Source: DATCKG01 sp036562385 (GTDB taxonomy: Bacteria; Bacillota; Sulfobacillia; Symbiobacteriales; Symbiobacteriaceae). From it: a DNA stretch of 50,146 nt. A program made the translations under genes and the position numbers. The DNA lies in NCBI GenBank assembly GCA_036562385.1, contig DATCKG010000041.1, positions 1 through 50,146 of the forward strand, given 5' to 3'. Below are positions 8,552 to 16,227 of this stretch, in pieces. The stretch's first letter is position 1. Each line of letters begins with the position of its first letter. The notes under the pieces were generated by a model. The model had not been told where the DNA came from. It did not search any database and was given only the letters and a program-made list of their open reading frames with translations.

Positions 8552-8590
8552 GGCCGGTGGGTCCGCCGCCTGCGGATCCACCGGCCCCTT
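8550..8590. terminator. Bidirectional terminator between E1-alpha and E2 genes
   Basis: A long stem (GGGCCGGTGGGTCCGC on one side, GCGGATCCACCGGCCC on the other, one mismatch) sits between the converging genes. On the minus strand it is followed by TATTTTTC; on the plus strand by a weaker CTTCTG. Confidence 0.85.
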
Positions 8591-8622
8591 CTGCTGTCTG
8601 CCCGGTCTCTCTGCAATATCCC

Positions 8623-9447
8623 CTAAAGCTGCAACGTCTCCAGGCACTCCTTCACCTTGCCCAGGAAGCCTACCATCTCCCTGCCGTCCACAGCCCGGTG
8701 ATCGGCCGTCAGCACGATATACATCATGGGCCGGATGGCGATCTGGTCGTTCTCCACCACCACCGGTCGCTTTACAATCGCCTCGAAGGCCAGGATGCCG
8801 ATGTTGGGCGGCTTGATCACCGGTGTGCCGAAAAGGGTCTTCCCCCAGCGCCCCGTGTTGGTGATGACGAAGGTCTGGTTCGCCATCTCCACTGGCAACA
8901 GCCGTCCCATGCGGGCCTTCTGGGTCTGCACATACAGCTCCACGGCCAGTTCCGGGATGGACTTTCGCTCGGCGTGATAGATCGTCGGCAGCAGCACCCC
9001 AGCCGCGGTCTGGGTGGCGATCCCCAGGTTGATCTGCCGGGGAATGATGAACCCCCCGGGGGTCAGCACTCCGTTCATGACAGGGAAGGCCTGCAAGGCC
9101 CGGGTGGTGGCCCTCACGAAGAAGGGTAGGTATGTGAGGGGAACACCGGTGGCCGCCTCAAAGGACGGTTTTAGCGATTCCCGGAGCTGCTGGACGCGGG
9201 ACATGTCGACCTCCGCCACCACCGAAACCGGTGCGGTGGTCATCCGGGAAAGCTGCAGGTTCTGCATCGAGACCTGCCGGACGTGACTCAGCGGCAGGGT
9301 CACCACCGGCGGACCGGCTGCGGTCCCGATGGCCAGCGGGTTATCCGGCGTGCCCCCCGGCAGCACCAGGCCGCCGGGGGCGCCGGGCGGCGGCTCGGCG
9401 CCGCTCTGCACAGAGCCGCCGGCAAGGCCCGTCAGTGGCAGCATCAC
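8623..9447 (-). CDS. 2-oxoacid dehydrogenase E2 catalytic domain without lipoyl domain
   Basis: 274 residues from GTG 9447 behind GGAGGG. Only the acyltransferase core is present: LSRMTTAPVSVVAEVDMSR near the start of the fold and the catalytic DHRAVDG near the C-terminus (His and Asp kept). Normal E2 chains carry one to three lipoyl domains and a subunit-binding domain before this core. Here the first 50 residues are a Gly/Pro/Ala-rich segment like an E2 linker, and no lipoyl DKA motif is seen. A free catalytic domain must take an acyl group from another carrier or act directly on acyl-CoA. It converges on the E1-alpha gene. Confidence 0.85.
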   Translation of the reverse strand: MMLPLTGLAGGSVQSGAEPPPGAPGGLVLPGGTPDNPLAIGTAAGPPVVTLPLSHVRQVSMQNLQLSRMTTAPVSVVAEVDMSRVQQLRESLKPSFEAATGVPLTYLPFFVRATTRALQAFPVMNGVLTPGGFIIPRQINLGIATQTAAGVLLPTIYHAERKSIPELAVELYVQTQKARMGRLLPVEMANQTFVITNTGRWGKTLFGTPVIKPPNIGILAFEAIVKRPVVVENDQIAIRPMMYIVLTADHRAVDGREMVGFLGKVKECLETLQL

Positions 9448-9589
9448 CAGCCTGATCCCTCCCTCTGTCCCTGCCCTGGGTTCGTTCCGTGCATTCTATG
9501 CCTGCCCGGCAGCCCGGGAACCACCGCCGACCGGCCCCGCCCGATATGCCCCACCGCCTTCCCCCGCCATGGCCGTGACGGAGAACCCC

Positions 9590-9629
9590 CGGAAAAAAGT
9601 CGAAGGGACAGGCCCTGCGACCTGTCCCC
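9590..9629 (-). terminator. Terminator after ispH
   Basis: GGGACAGG and CCTGTCCC arms separated by 8 bases, followed on the minus strand by TTCGACTTTTTT. Confidence 0.75.
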
Positions 9630-9636
9630 TTTCGTC

Positions 9637-10518
9637 CTATTGCGACTCCGGCTCGTAGTTTTCCAGCCACTGAATGACCTCCCGGGTAATCTGCGTCGGC
9701 GTGGAAGCACCGGAGGTCACCGCCACCTTCCGGCGGCCCTTCAGCCATTCCGGATTGATCTCCTCGACGGTTCCCACCAGGTAGGCCTCCCGACCGGCCA
9801 CCTCCCGGGCCACCTGGACCAGGCGGTTGGAGTTGTTGGAGCGCTTATCCCCCACGACGATCACCAGATCGGCCTCCGGAGCCATGCGGGCCACGGCCTC
9901 CTGGCGGAGCTGCGTGGCGAGGCAAATCTCGTTGTACACCACCGCATCGGGGAACCGTTGCTTCACCTTTTCCACGAGGGACTGGATATCCCACTGGGAG
10001 AGGGTGGTCTGGTTCGTCACCGCCAGCTTTTGCCCCGGCGGAAAATCCAGCTGGGCCAGGTCCTCCTCGTTCTCGATGAGATGGACCTTCCCGGGAGCCA
10101 CCCCAACCGCTCCTTCCGGCTCCGGGTGGCCCTTCTTCCCGATGTAGATCACCTCGTACCCCTGGCTCACCAGTTCCTCAATCAGCTTGTGCGTTTTGGT
10201 CACGTCCGGGCAGGTGGCATCCACCACATGCAGCCCCTTCTCCCGGGCGCGGACCTTTACCGCCGGAGAGACGCCGTGAGCGGTGAAGACCACCGTTCCG
10301 GATTCCACCTGCTCCAGGAGGGCGAGGCGATTATCGCCGTCCAGGGTGATGACGCCCATCCGGTCCAGTTCCTCCACCACATGACGATTGTGGACGATCT
10401 GGCCGAGGATGTAGATGGGCCGCGGGGTGCTGGGGTCCTGTGCCACCCGCTTCACCAGCTGGATGGCGCCGACCACGCCGTGGCAGTACCCGCGGGGAGT
10501 AATGCGAATCACTTCCAT
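9637..10518 (-). CDS. ispH: 4-hydroxy-3-methylbut-2-enyl diphosphate reductase
   Basis: 293 residues, full family length. IspH is the last enzyme of the methylerythritol phosphate pathway and makes isopentenyl and dimethylallyl diphosphate using a 4Fe-4S cluster. The three cluster cysteines are present (Cys12 in RGYCHGV, Cys103 in DATCPDV, Cys199 in NEICLAT), as are the substrate-binding His in VHNRHVVEEL and TAHGVSP, and TNQTTLS. ATG 10518 starts 6 bases after the stop of a tiny upstream membrane-peptide gene, so the two are probably co-transcribed and coupled. Confidence 0.97.
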   Translation of the reverse strand: MEVIRITPRGYCHGVVGAIQLVKRVAQDPSTPRPIYILGQIVHNRHVVEELDRMGVITLDGDNRLALLEQVESGTVVFTAHGVSPAVKVRAREKGLHVVDATCPDVTKTHKLIEELVSQGYEVIYIGKKGHPEPEGAVGVAPGKVHLIENEEDLAQLDFPPGQKLAVTNQTTLSQWDIQSLVEKVKQRFPDAVVYNEICLATQLRQEAVARMAPEADLVIVVGDKRSNNSNRLVQVAREVAGREAYLVGTVEEINPEWLKGRRKVAVTSGASTPTQITREVIQWLENYEPESQ

Positions 10519-10524
10519 GGCTGA

Positions 10525-10650
10525 TCAGTGATGCCCGTGGGAGTCGTGCCCATCGCCGGCAGGCGGCTCCGTCACCCCGTTGATGGACAGGGCCCAGTAA
10601 ACCACGGCGCAGGCCACGATCACTCCCAGGAGTCCAAGCCAGAAGTTCAT
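10525..10650 (-). CDS. Small single-pass membrane peptide with His-rich tail
   Basis: A 41-codon gene with a good ribosome binding site (AAAGGAGGG, 9 bases before ATG 10650). The N-terminus is a single hydrophobic helix (residues 2-22, FWLGLLGVIVACAVVYWALS). The C-terminus ends GDGHDSHGHH, four histidines in the last eight residues, which could bind a transition metal. The stop lies 6 bases before the ispH start. I do not recognise a family. The strong Shine-Dalgarno and tight linkage to ispH, a 4Fe-4S enzyme, argue for a real gene; any part in metal handling is speculation. Confidence 0.6.
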   Translation of the reverse strand: MNFWLGLLGVIVACAVVYWALSINGVTEPPAGDGHDSHGHH

Positions 10651-10720
10651 GGTGCAAAGCCCTCCTTTGGGATCAGCAACAACCGCCACTCTGCACCAAT
10701 TGTGGCGCAGTCCCTCACCG

Positions 10721-10749
10721 AAAACAAGCCCCCGGCCGTCGCCGGGGGC
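10721..10749 (-). terminator. Terminator of the sigma/anti-sigma operon
   Basis: GCCCCCGGC stem with a 3-4 base loop, followed on the minus strand by TTGTTTT, just beyond the anti-sigma stop. Confidence 0.85.
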
Positions 10750-10755
10750 CTTCTG

Positions 10756-12117
10756 TCATCGGGAAAGGGGGTACAGCCGGACTCCGTCCGGCAGTTCCAC
10801 CTTCAGCTGATCGCCCTGAAAATCGATGCTCGGCCTTGCCGCCATTGCATCAGCCAGCAGCAGATTCCCCGCACTGTCCAGCACCCAGAGCGCAAAACCG
10901 CCATCGGTAGCGGCCAGCAGGGCCACCTGGCGCCCCTCCGGGGAGAGTACGCCGCGGATGAGCACCGGACCCGCCGCATCGGGCGCAGCCCGCCAGACCT
11001 CCTGGCCGCTGCTCACCTGAAGGACGGCCGCCTCCGCCTCATTCCAGACCAGCAGCAGGGAAGACCCCGGCGCAGCGGCCATGCCCCGGGCCCCAAAGGG
11101 AACGGCCCACACCACCAGGCCGTTCCGGGAAAGGGTGACCCGGTCGGAATCCGCCACCGCCAGCAGGTCGGGACCGGCCCACAGGACCTCCACCGGCTCC
11201 GTGGGAAGGGCGATGGCCTGCTCCAGGTACCCGGTGCTGTTCAGCAGGTAGAGGCGGCTGCCCAGTGCGGCCGCCACCCGGCCGGAGGGCGACACCGCCA
11301 GCTGAGTTGGGCCCGGGGGTCCCGCCAGGGGGACCTCCCAGAGCACCTGGCCGCCGGCCTCCACCAGCCGTACCCCGGTCTCCGACCGCTCCACCCGGCC
11401 GCCGCCGGGCGCCGGAGCCTCCATTTCCCCTGCTGCAGATTCCATCATTACGGTCCCGAAGACGCCGGCCATATCCGGAACGGCGGGAACGGGCAGGCAG
11501 ATCCGCCGCCCCGGAGAGGGCGGATCTGTAGATTCGGGGACACCGGTCGGCATCACGGTGCCCGTGGCGTCCCCCTGGATGTCTGTTGCCTGCTCACCAG
11601 GGTCCGCTGATCGGGTCCCTGTCTCCGTTGCTTCCGCCTGGCCGGTGCCGGTCAGCCTCACCTCCGGAGGCGCCGGGAGCGTTTCGACCTTTGACTCCCG
11701 GGGGGCGTCAGCCACGACCGCATCTTTGGTCGGGGCTGCAGCGGCCCCGGCCTGCCATTCCGTAGTGCCACGACTGTCAAAAAGGGTGAGCGACTCACCC
11801 TCCTGCACCTTCGCAGCGCTGTCTACCTGCCCGGATGGCTGCCCGGAATGCTCCGGCCGCAGGTGGTCCAGTCCCGTGTAAACCAAAAGCAGCACGGCTG
11901 CAGCGGCCGCGATCCCCCAGGCGCCCGAGCGCACGAAGCGGGCCAGGGCAGGCCGCGTCGGGCCCTTGGCGGGCACGGAGCCAGTGCCGGACTCGCCGGC
12001 GGCAATCCGCTCCAGCACCTGCTGGGCCATGGCCGGCGTAAATTCCCATCCCTTCAGCGCTTGCTCCATCTCGGCCTTGATCCGTTTGCGCAGTTCTTCA
12101 TCGAACCGATCCGTCAC
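10756..12117 (-). CDS. Probable membrane anti-sigma factor with beta-propeller-like ectodomain
   Basis: 453 residues. The start (GTG 12117) overlaps the sigma factor stop (GTGA), the arrangement typical of ECF sigma and cognate anti-sigma genes. A short charged N-terminus (1-65) faces the cytoplasm, one transmembrane helix spans about 68-86 (WGIAAAAAVLLLVYTGL), then a Pro/Thr/Glu-rich stalk runs to about 210. The last 240 residues hold repeated blades such as LAVSPSGRVAAALGSRLYLL, LLAVADSDRVTLSRNGLVVW and LSPEGRQVALLAATDGGFAL, resembling WD/PQQ-type propeller repeats. No zinc HxxxCxxC anti-sigma motif is visible. The outside domain probably senses a ligand or cell-wall state; the function is inferred from linkage and topology. 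Confidence 0.7.
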   Translation of the reverse strand: MTDRFDEELRKRIKAEMEQALKGWEFTPAMAQQVLERIAAGESGTGSVPAKGPTRPALARFVRSGAWGIAAAAAVLLLVYTGLDHLRPEHSGQPSGQVDSAAKVQEGESLTLFDSRGTTEWQAGAAAAPTKDAVVADAPRESKVETLPAPPEVRLTGTGQAEATETGTRSADPGEQATDIQGDATGTVMPTGVPESTDPPSPGRRICLPVPAVPDMAGVFGTVMMESAAGEMEAPAPGGGRVERSETGVRLVEAGGQVLWEVPLAGPPGPTQLAVSPSGRVAAALGSRLYLLNSTGYLEQAIALPTEPVEVLWAGPDLLAVADSDRVTLSRNGLVVWAVPFGARGMAAAPGSSLLLVWNEAEAAVLQVSSGQEVWRAAPDAAGPVLIRGVLSPEGRQVALLAATDGGFALWVLDSAGNLLLADAMAARPSIDFQGDQLKVELPDGVRLYPLSR

Positions 12118-12686
12118 CGCTCCTCACCTCCTTGCCCCAGCCTCTTTTTCAACATGGCCCGGGCCCGGAACAGCCGGGTCTTGACCGTGTTCTCGTTCTG
12201 GCCGGTAATGGCTGCAATCTCCGCCGTGGAAAAGTCCTCGTAATAGTACAGGAAAATGACTTCACGGTAAGCCTCCGGCAGCTCCAGCACGTGCTTCAGC
12301 ACATGGGACCGCTGATCGTTCTGGAGGACCGCCTCCTCCGGATCGACCTCAGGTGGGAGGATCTCCAGATCCCGCCGACTGCCGGCCCGAAGCTCCTCCG
12401 ACGGCAGCAGCCGCCGCCACCAAGCGCTGCGTGCCTTGTCCCGGCAGAGGTTGACGGCAATGCGGTGCAGCCACGTGTAGGGAGAGCTTTCGCCCCGAAA
12501 GGAGTCCCAGTTCCGATAGGCCTTGATGAAGACCTCCTGGGCCACATCCTCCGCCAGGTGGCGATCCTTTAAATAGAAATAGACCAGGTGAAGCACCCGA
12601 GTGCCATACTCTTGCATCAGCCACTCCAGAGCGGCAGTCCGATCGGCGGGAATCCCGGCAGGCGTTGGTCGTGACACAGGCTTCAC
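12114..12686 (-). CDS. ECF-type RNA polymerase sigma factor (sigma-70 family)
   Basis: 190 residues from GTG 12686; the ribosome binding site is weak. Region 2 is clear (YFYLKDRHLAEDVAQEVFIKAYRNWDSF, then YTWLHRIAVNLCRD), and region 4 contains LPEAYREVIFLYYYEDFSTAEIAAITG and NENTVKTRLFRARAMLKKRL, the -35-binding helix-turn-helix. There is no region 1 or 3, as in ECF factors. It should direct polymerase to a small regulon, often including its own promoter, and be held inactive by the overlapping downstream membrane protein. I could not identify a matching -35/-10 pair in the 174 bases upstream. Confidence 0.93.
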   Translation of the reverse strand: MKPVSRPTPAGIPADRTAALEWLMQEYGTRVLHLVYFYLKDRHLAEDVAQEVFIKAYRNWDSFRGESSPYTWLHRIAVNLCRDKARSAWWRRLLPSEELRAGSRRDLEILPPEVDPEEAVLQNDQRSHVLKHVLELPEAYREVIFLYYYEDFSTAEIAAITGQNENTVKTRLFRARAMLKKRLGQGGEER

Positions 12687-12860
12687 CTTCGCAACAGATC
12701 AAGTCGTATCTGAGGAGAAAGGCTTCGCCGCTGGACTGCCTAGTGCCTGCACAGAACGGCCACTTCTGCCATTTCGGTGCGACGGACCTTCGCCTTATGG
12801 ACGGAGGCATTCCCCCATTTCGTTTCACTCCCGAAACAAAATCTGGGCGCCGCGCCCGAT

Positions 12861-13769
12861 CTAACGGCCACGGGCAAGCAGTTCCACCGCGCGGCGCACG
12901 TAGCCCTCGGACCGCTCCAGCGCGTGCCGGGCCGCAGAGGCGTCCACCCCCGCCAGGCACATCACCACCGCCACCTTGACCTGCCGGCCGGATTCCTCCA
13001 GGGCCCGGGTGGCCGTCTCCCGGTCCACCCCGGCCGCCTCCATGATGATCCGCTTGGCCCGCTCCACCAGTTTTTCGTTACTGGGCTGCAGATCCACCAT
13101 CAGGTTCTTGTACACCTTGCCCAGCTTCACCATGGCCCCGGTGGATAGCATGTTCAGCACCATCTTCTGAGCGGTGCCGCACTTCATGCGGGTGGAGCCT
13201 GTCAACACCTCCGGCCCCACCACCGGCGCGATGGTAATCTCCGCCAGCCGGCTGATGACCGAATCCGGGTTGCAAGTGACCGCGACGGTCCGGGCGCCCA
13301 GCCGCGCCGCCTCCTCCAGGGCGCCCAGGCAGTAGGGCGTCCGTCCGCTGGCCGTCAGGGCCACCACCACGTCACCCGCCCGCACTCCGTGCTCGCGGAT
13401 GTCCTTGCGCCCCTCCTCCGGGTCGTCTTCGGTGTCCTCGCGGGCCCGCACCAGGGCCGGGTACCCCCCGGCCATGATCCCCTGCACCAGGTCCGGGTTC
13501 ACCCCGAAGGTGGGCGGGCACTCCGACGCGTCCAGCACCCCCATCCGCCCGCTGGTGCCGGCGCCGATGGAAAAGAGCCGCCCGCCGGCCTTGAGGGAGG
13601 CCGCGATCAGATCCACCGCCCGGGCGATTTCCGGCAGGACCGCCTTCACCGCCGGAGCCACCAGGTGGTCCTCCTCGTTGATCACACGGACCAAATCCAA
13701 GGTGCTCAGGGTATCCAGGTCCCGGGTGCGCTCGTTGGTGGACTCGGTGATCAGCCGGTCCAGGGTCAT
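12861..13769 (-). CDS. murQ: N-acetylmuramic acid 6-phosphate etherase
   Basis: 302 residues. MurQ cleaves the lactyl ether of MurNAc-6-phosphate to give GlcNAc-6-phosphate and D-lactate in cell-wall sugar recycling. The family signatures TESTNERTRDLD, FSIGAGTSGRMGVLDASECPPTFG (in parts) and GSTRMKCGTAQKMVLNMLSTG are all present; the catalytic acid is the Glu in the SEC segment. Its ATG overlaps the nagB stop (ATGA). Pairing with nagB suggests a muropeptide or chitin sugar salvage operon. Deacetylation by NagA would be needed between the two enzymes and is not encoded here. Confidence 0.96.
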   Translation of the reverse strand: MTLDRLITESTNERTRDLDTLSTLDLVRVINEEDHLVAPAVKAVLPEIARAVDLIAASLKAGGRLFSIGAGTSGRMGVLDASECPPTFGVNPDLVQGIMAGGYPALVRAREDTEDDPEEGRKDIREHGVRAGDVVVALTASGRTPYCLGALEEAARLGARTVAVTCNPDSVISRLAEITIAPVVGPEVLTGSTRMKCGTAQKMVLNMLSTGAMVKLGKVYKNLMVDLQPSNEKLVERAKRIIMEAAGVDRETATRALEESGRQVKVAVVMCLAGVDASAARHALERSEGYVRRAVELLARGR

Positions 13770-14521
13770 GGCTGTTCCGCTCCTTTGCCCGCTGAAGAAG
13801 CCAGCCGGCTGGCTGCGGCCCGATCGACGATGACGGTCACGTCCGGATGCTGCCTCAGCGCCGTGGCCGGAACCGAAACCGAGGGTGACCCTTCCAGAAA
13901 GCGCTTCACGATCTCCGCCTTATCCTCCCCCGAAACCAGGACCAGAATCCGCCGGGCCTCCAGGATGGTACCGATGCCCATGGTGATGGCCTCCCGGGGC
14001 ACCGCTTCCACGCTGCCGAAGAAGCGGGCGTTGGCCCGCCGGGTGGATTCCGCCAGGGTCACCCGATGGGTGCGGATGTCCCAGGGGGTTCCCGGCTCGT
14101 TGAAGCCGATGTGGCCGTTGTGTCCCAGCCCCAGTACCACCAGGTCCAGCCCCCCGGCCCTCCGGATGGCCGCTTCATAGCGGCGGCACTCCTCCTCCGG
14201 GTCCGAAGCCAGTCCGTCGGGGATATGGGCGTTTTCCGGCCGCAGGTCCACATGGTCATACAGCCGGGTTTTCATGTACATGTAGTAGCTTTGCGGACAC
14301 TCCCGGGGCAGACCCACATACTCATCCAGATTGAAGGTGCGGACCTCCCGGAAGGACACTCCGGTGGCCACCAGCGCCCGGTAGAAGCCCTCGGGAGTGC
14401 TGCCGGTAGGCAGCCCCAGCACCGCCCTGGGATGGGCCCAGATGAAGCCGGCCACGATCCCTGCGGCCAGATGGGAAAGGGCTGCGTAATCCGCCACCAC
14501 CACCGTACGCACTTGCACCAC
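13766..14521 (-). CDS. nagB: Glucosamine-6-phosphate deaminase
   Basis: 251 residues. It converts glucosamine-6-phosphate to fructose-6-phosphate and ammonia. GLPTGSTPEGFY binds the phosphate, FNLDEYVGLP carries the catalytic Asp, and GLGHNGHIGFNEPG contains the catalytic His. The GTG at 14521 has only a weak ribosome binding site, but the protein already begins at the usual family position. The gene is first in the nagB-murQ unit and is divergent from a ROK-family repressor, the common arrangement for NagC-like control. Confidence 0.94.
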   Translation of the reverse strand: MVQVRTVVVADYAALSHLAAGIVAGFIWAHPRAVLGLPTGSTPEGFYRALVATGVSFREVRTFNLDEYVGLPRECPQSYYMYMKTRLYDHVDLRPENAHIPDGLASDPEEECRRYEAAIRRAGGLDLVVLGLGHNGHIGFNEPGTPWDIRTHRVTLAESTRRANARFFGSVEAVPREAITMGIGTILEARRILVLVSGEDKAEIVKRFLEGSPSVSVPATALRQHPDVTVIVDRAAASRLASSAGKGAEQP

Positions 14522-14683
14522 CCCGCTCGCATGATTAGGGCTGTTGCAGCCACCCCTTCTCCGTGCAAATTGGTTATGTTGTCTAGACCACTATAGCATA
14601 TCCCCCGGTGCCTCGCAATCGAGAACGCTGCCTCCTGCCCCGTCCCCCGGCAGGAACTGCGGCAGTCCACCGTCGAATAGTAC

Positions 14684-14700
14684 CTAAACAAACTTGTTAG
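14684..14700. promoter_or_regulatory. Putative ROK-repressor operator 1
   Basis: CTAAACAAACTTGTTAG, an imperfect inverted repeat (CTAA...TTAG ends, 5 of 8 pairs) of the AT-rich type bound by ROK/XylR-class repressors, about 160 bases upstream of nagB. Confidence 0.4.
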
Positions 14701-14816
14701 GGCGGCCGCCAACATGACCACTCCCGCCTTCCGGTTTGCAAAGTTGGCTGGCCTGACATATCCTTAAGGGGAAGGGCACCCCGAGGTCGTTCATTGGCCC
14801 TTTTCTTGTTCCGGAT

Positions 14817-14837
14817 TTAGTAAGTATCTCTTAATTA
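14817..14837. promoter_or_regulatory. Putative ROK-repressor operator 2
   Basis: TTAGTAAG and CTTAATTA arms with a 5-base spacer, upstream of the repressor gene itself. The 9-mer ATTTAGTAA (14815-14823) is the exact reverse complement of TTACTAAAT at 16192-16200 before the GH43 gene. Confidence 0.45.
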
Positions 14838-14906
14838 TTTTCCTTTGGGCCACCAGCCGCTGGCGGCCTGTTCCCGGAGACCCAGGGTCGGAAGGGAGGA
14901 TGGCAA

Positions 14907-16148
14907 TTGGGCAGGAATCCCACTCCTGGCAATCCCAGCTTGCTCAAGGAACTCAATCAGTTTCTCATTCTGGATACCCTGCGGCGCCAAGGCGCCTTAT
15001 CCCGGAGTGAACTTTCCCGCGTCACGGGCCTGACGCCGCCGACCGTCGGCATTATCGTCAAGGGCCTGCTGGAAGAAGGCTACCTGGTGGAGCAGGCAAG
15101 CACGCCGGGGGCCGGCATCGGCCGGCGGCCCGTCCCCGTCGCCCTCAACCCCCGTGCCGGGGTGGCAGTGGGGGTGAACGTCAGCTCCACCAAAGTCGTG
15201 ATCCTCTCCCTCAACCTCCTCGGTCAAGTGCAGGCCCGGCGCAGCTTTCCCATCCCGGCCGGGACGGATCCCGAGGTCGTTTTTGGGCAGGTGGTCGACA
15301 AGATCCGCGCGATGTTGGCCGATATCCGTCCGCGACGCGTCTTTGGCGTGGGCGTGGGGCTCCATGGCCTGGTCGACCACGAACAGGGCCTCCTGCGCTT
15401 TGCTCCGCACCTGGGCTGGCGGAACGTGCCCGTGGGCGACCTCCTGGCCGCCTCGCTGCCCGGACCGGTGGTGGTGGACAACGGAGTCCGGTGCATGGCG
15501 CAGGGTGAGCTCTGGTTCGGCGCCGCCCGCGGGGTTGAGAACCTGGTCTGTGTTGCGGTCGGCACCGGCATCGGATCCGCGATCGTCCTGGAGGGGCGGC
15601 TGTACCGGGGCGCCGACGGTGTCGCCGGGGAGATCGGTCACGTGACCGTAGATGTGGAGGGACCCCGGTGTGACTGCGGCAACTACGGCTGTCTGGAGAC
15701 CCTTGCCTCCGGTCCGGCCATAGCCCGGCAGGCTGCCCGGCGAATCAAGGCAGGCAACCCCTCCCTGCTGGCCGAATGGGGGCTGGACCCGGACAGCATC
15801 ACCGCCCAGGACGTAGCCCGGGCTGCTCTGGCCGGTGATGCGCTGAGCCGGCAGGTCTTTGCGGAGGCCGGTACCTACCTGGGAATCGCCATCGCCAACC
15901 TGGCCAAGACCCTCAATCCCGCCCAGATTCTGATCGGCGGCGGCGTCTCACAGGCCGGCGACCTGCTCCTGGAGCCCCTGCGCCGCAGCCTGGCCCAGCG
16001 CACCGAAGGGATCCTCCCCGGCGGGCTGCCGGTCCATCCGATCCAACTGGGCGGTGATGCCGGTGCGATCGGAGCCGCCACCCTGGTGCTGGAACGGTTT
16101 TTCCGGGGCGACACGGTCCCCCAGATCCTCGACTTCATCGTGCGCTGA
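14907..16148 (+). CDS. ROK-family transcriptional repressor (XylR/NagC type)
   Basis: 413 residues from TTG 14907 with GGAGG upstream. The N-terminal winged helix-turn-helix (about 22-55: ALSRSELSRVTGLTPPTVGIIV in part) is followed by a sugar-kinase-like ROK domain. VGTGIGSAIV is the nucleotide/sugar loop, and EIGHVTVD with CDCGNYGCLE is the ROK zinc motif. Such proteins repress sugar genes and release DNA on binding a sugar or sugar phosphate. Located between nagB-murQ and the GH43-M24-GH1 genes, with similar operator-like sites on both sides, it probably controls both sets and itself. The effector is not readable from sequence. Confidence 0.9.
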   Translation: MGRNPTPGNPSLLKELNQFLILDTLRRQGALSRSELSRVTGLTPPTVGIIVKGLLEEGYLVEQASTPGAGIGRRPVPVALNPRAGVAVGVNVSSTKVVILSLNLLGQVQARRSFPIPAGTDPEVVFGQVVDKIRAMLADIRPRRVFGVGVGLHGLVDHEQGLLRFAPHLGWRNVPVGDLLAASLPGPVVVDNGVRCMAQGELWFGAARGVENLVCVAVGTGIGSAIVLEGRLYRGADGVAGEIGHVTVDVEGPRCDCGNYGCLETLASGPAIARQAARRIKAGNPSLLAEWGLDPDSITAQDVARAALAGDALSRQVFAEAGTYLGIAIANLAKTLNPAQILIGGGVSQAGDLLLEPLRRSLAQRTEGILPGGLPVHPIQLGGDAGAIGAATLVLERFFRGDTVPQILDFIVR

Positions 16149-16194
16149 CCCACCGCCGGGTCGACCGTGATCGCCCCGGCGTTGGGGCCATTTA

Positions 16195-16209
16195 CTAAAT
16201 TAGGTTTAG
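16195..16209 (+). promoter_or_regulatory. Putative operator before GH43: perfect CTAAA-N5-TTTAG palindrome
   Basis: CTAAA and TTTAG arms with spacer TTAGG, 7 bases before the GGAGG of the GH43 gene. Shares the half-site TTACTAAAT with the element at 14815-14823, consistent with a single ROK-type regulator. Confidence 0.5.
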
Positions 16210-16227
16210 AAATATGGAGGTCTTGCC

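Larger units (their letters stand above)
14522..14906. promoter_or_regulatory. Divergent control region between nagB and the ROK repressor
   Basis: 385 bases without a gene, with a drop in GC. Two palindrome-like elements stand out: CTAAACAAACTTGTTAG at 14684-14700, which resembles XylR/NagC-type operators, and TTAGTAAG-N5-CTTAATTA at 14817-14837. No strong sigma-A promoter could be assigned; a TTGCAA near 14734 with CATATC downstream is only a weak candidate. Confidence 0.5.

Noticed and set aside
12822..12837. GTTTC/GAAAC inverted repeat after murQ as a terminator
   Set aside because: Only 5 base pairs and no T-run; too weak to call.
14272..14721. A 149-codon minus-strand frame across the nagB promoter
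   Set aside because: Overlaps nagB out of frame, no family resemblance, and covers the operator region.
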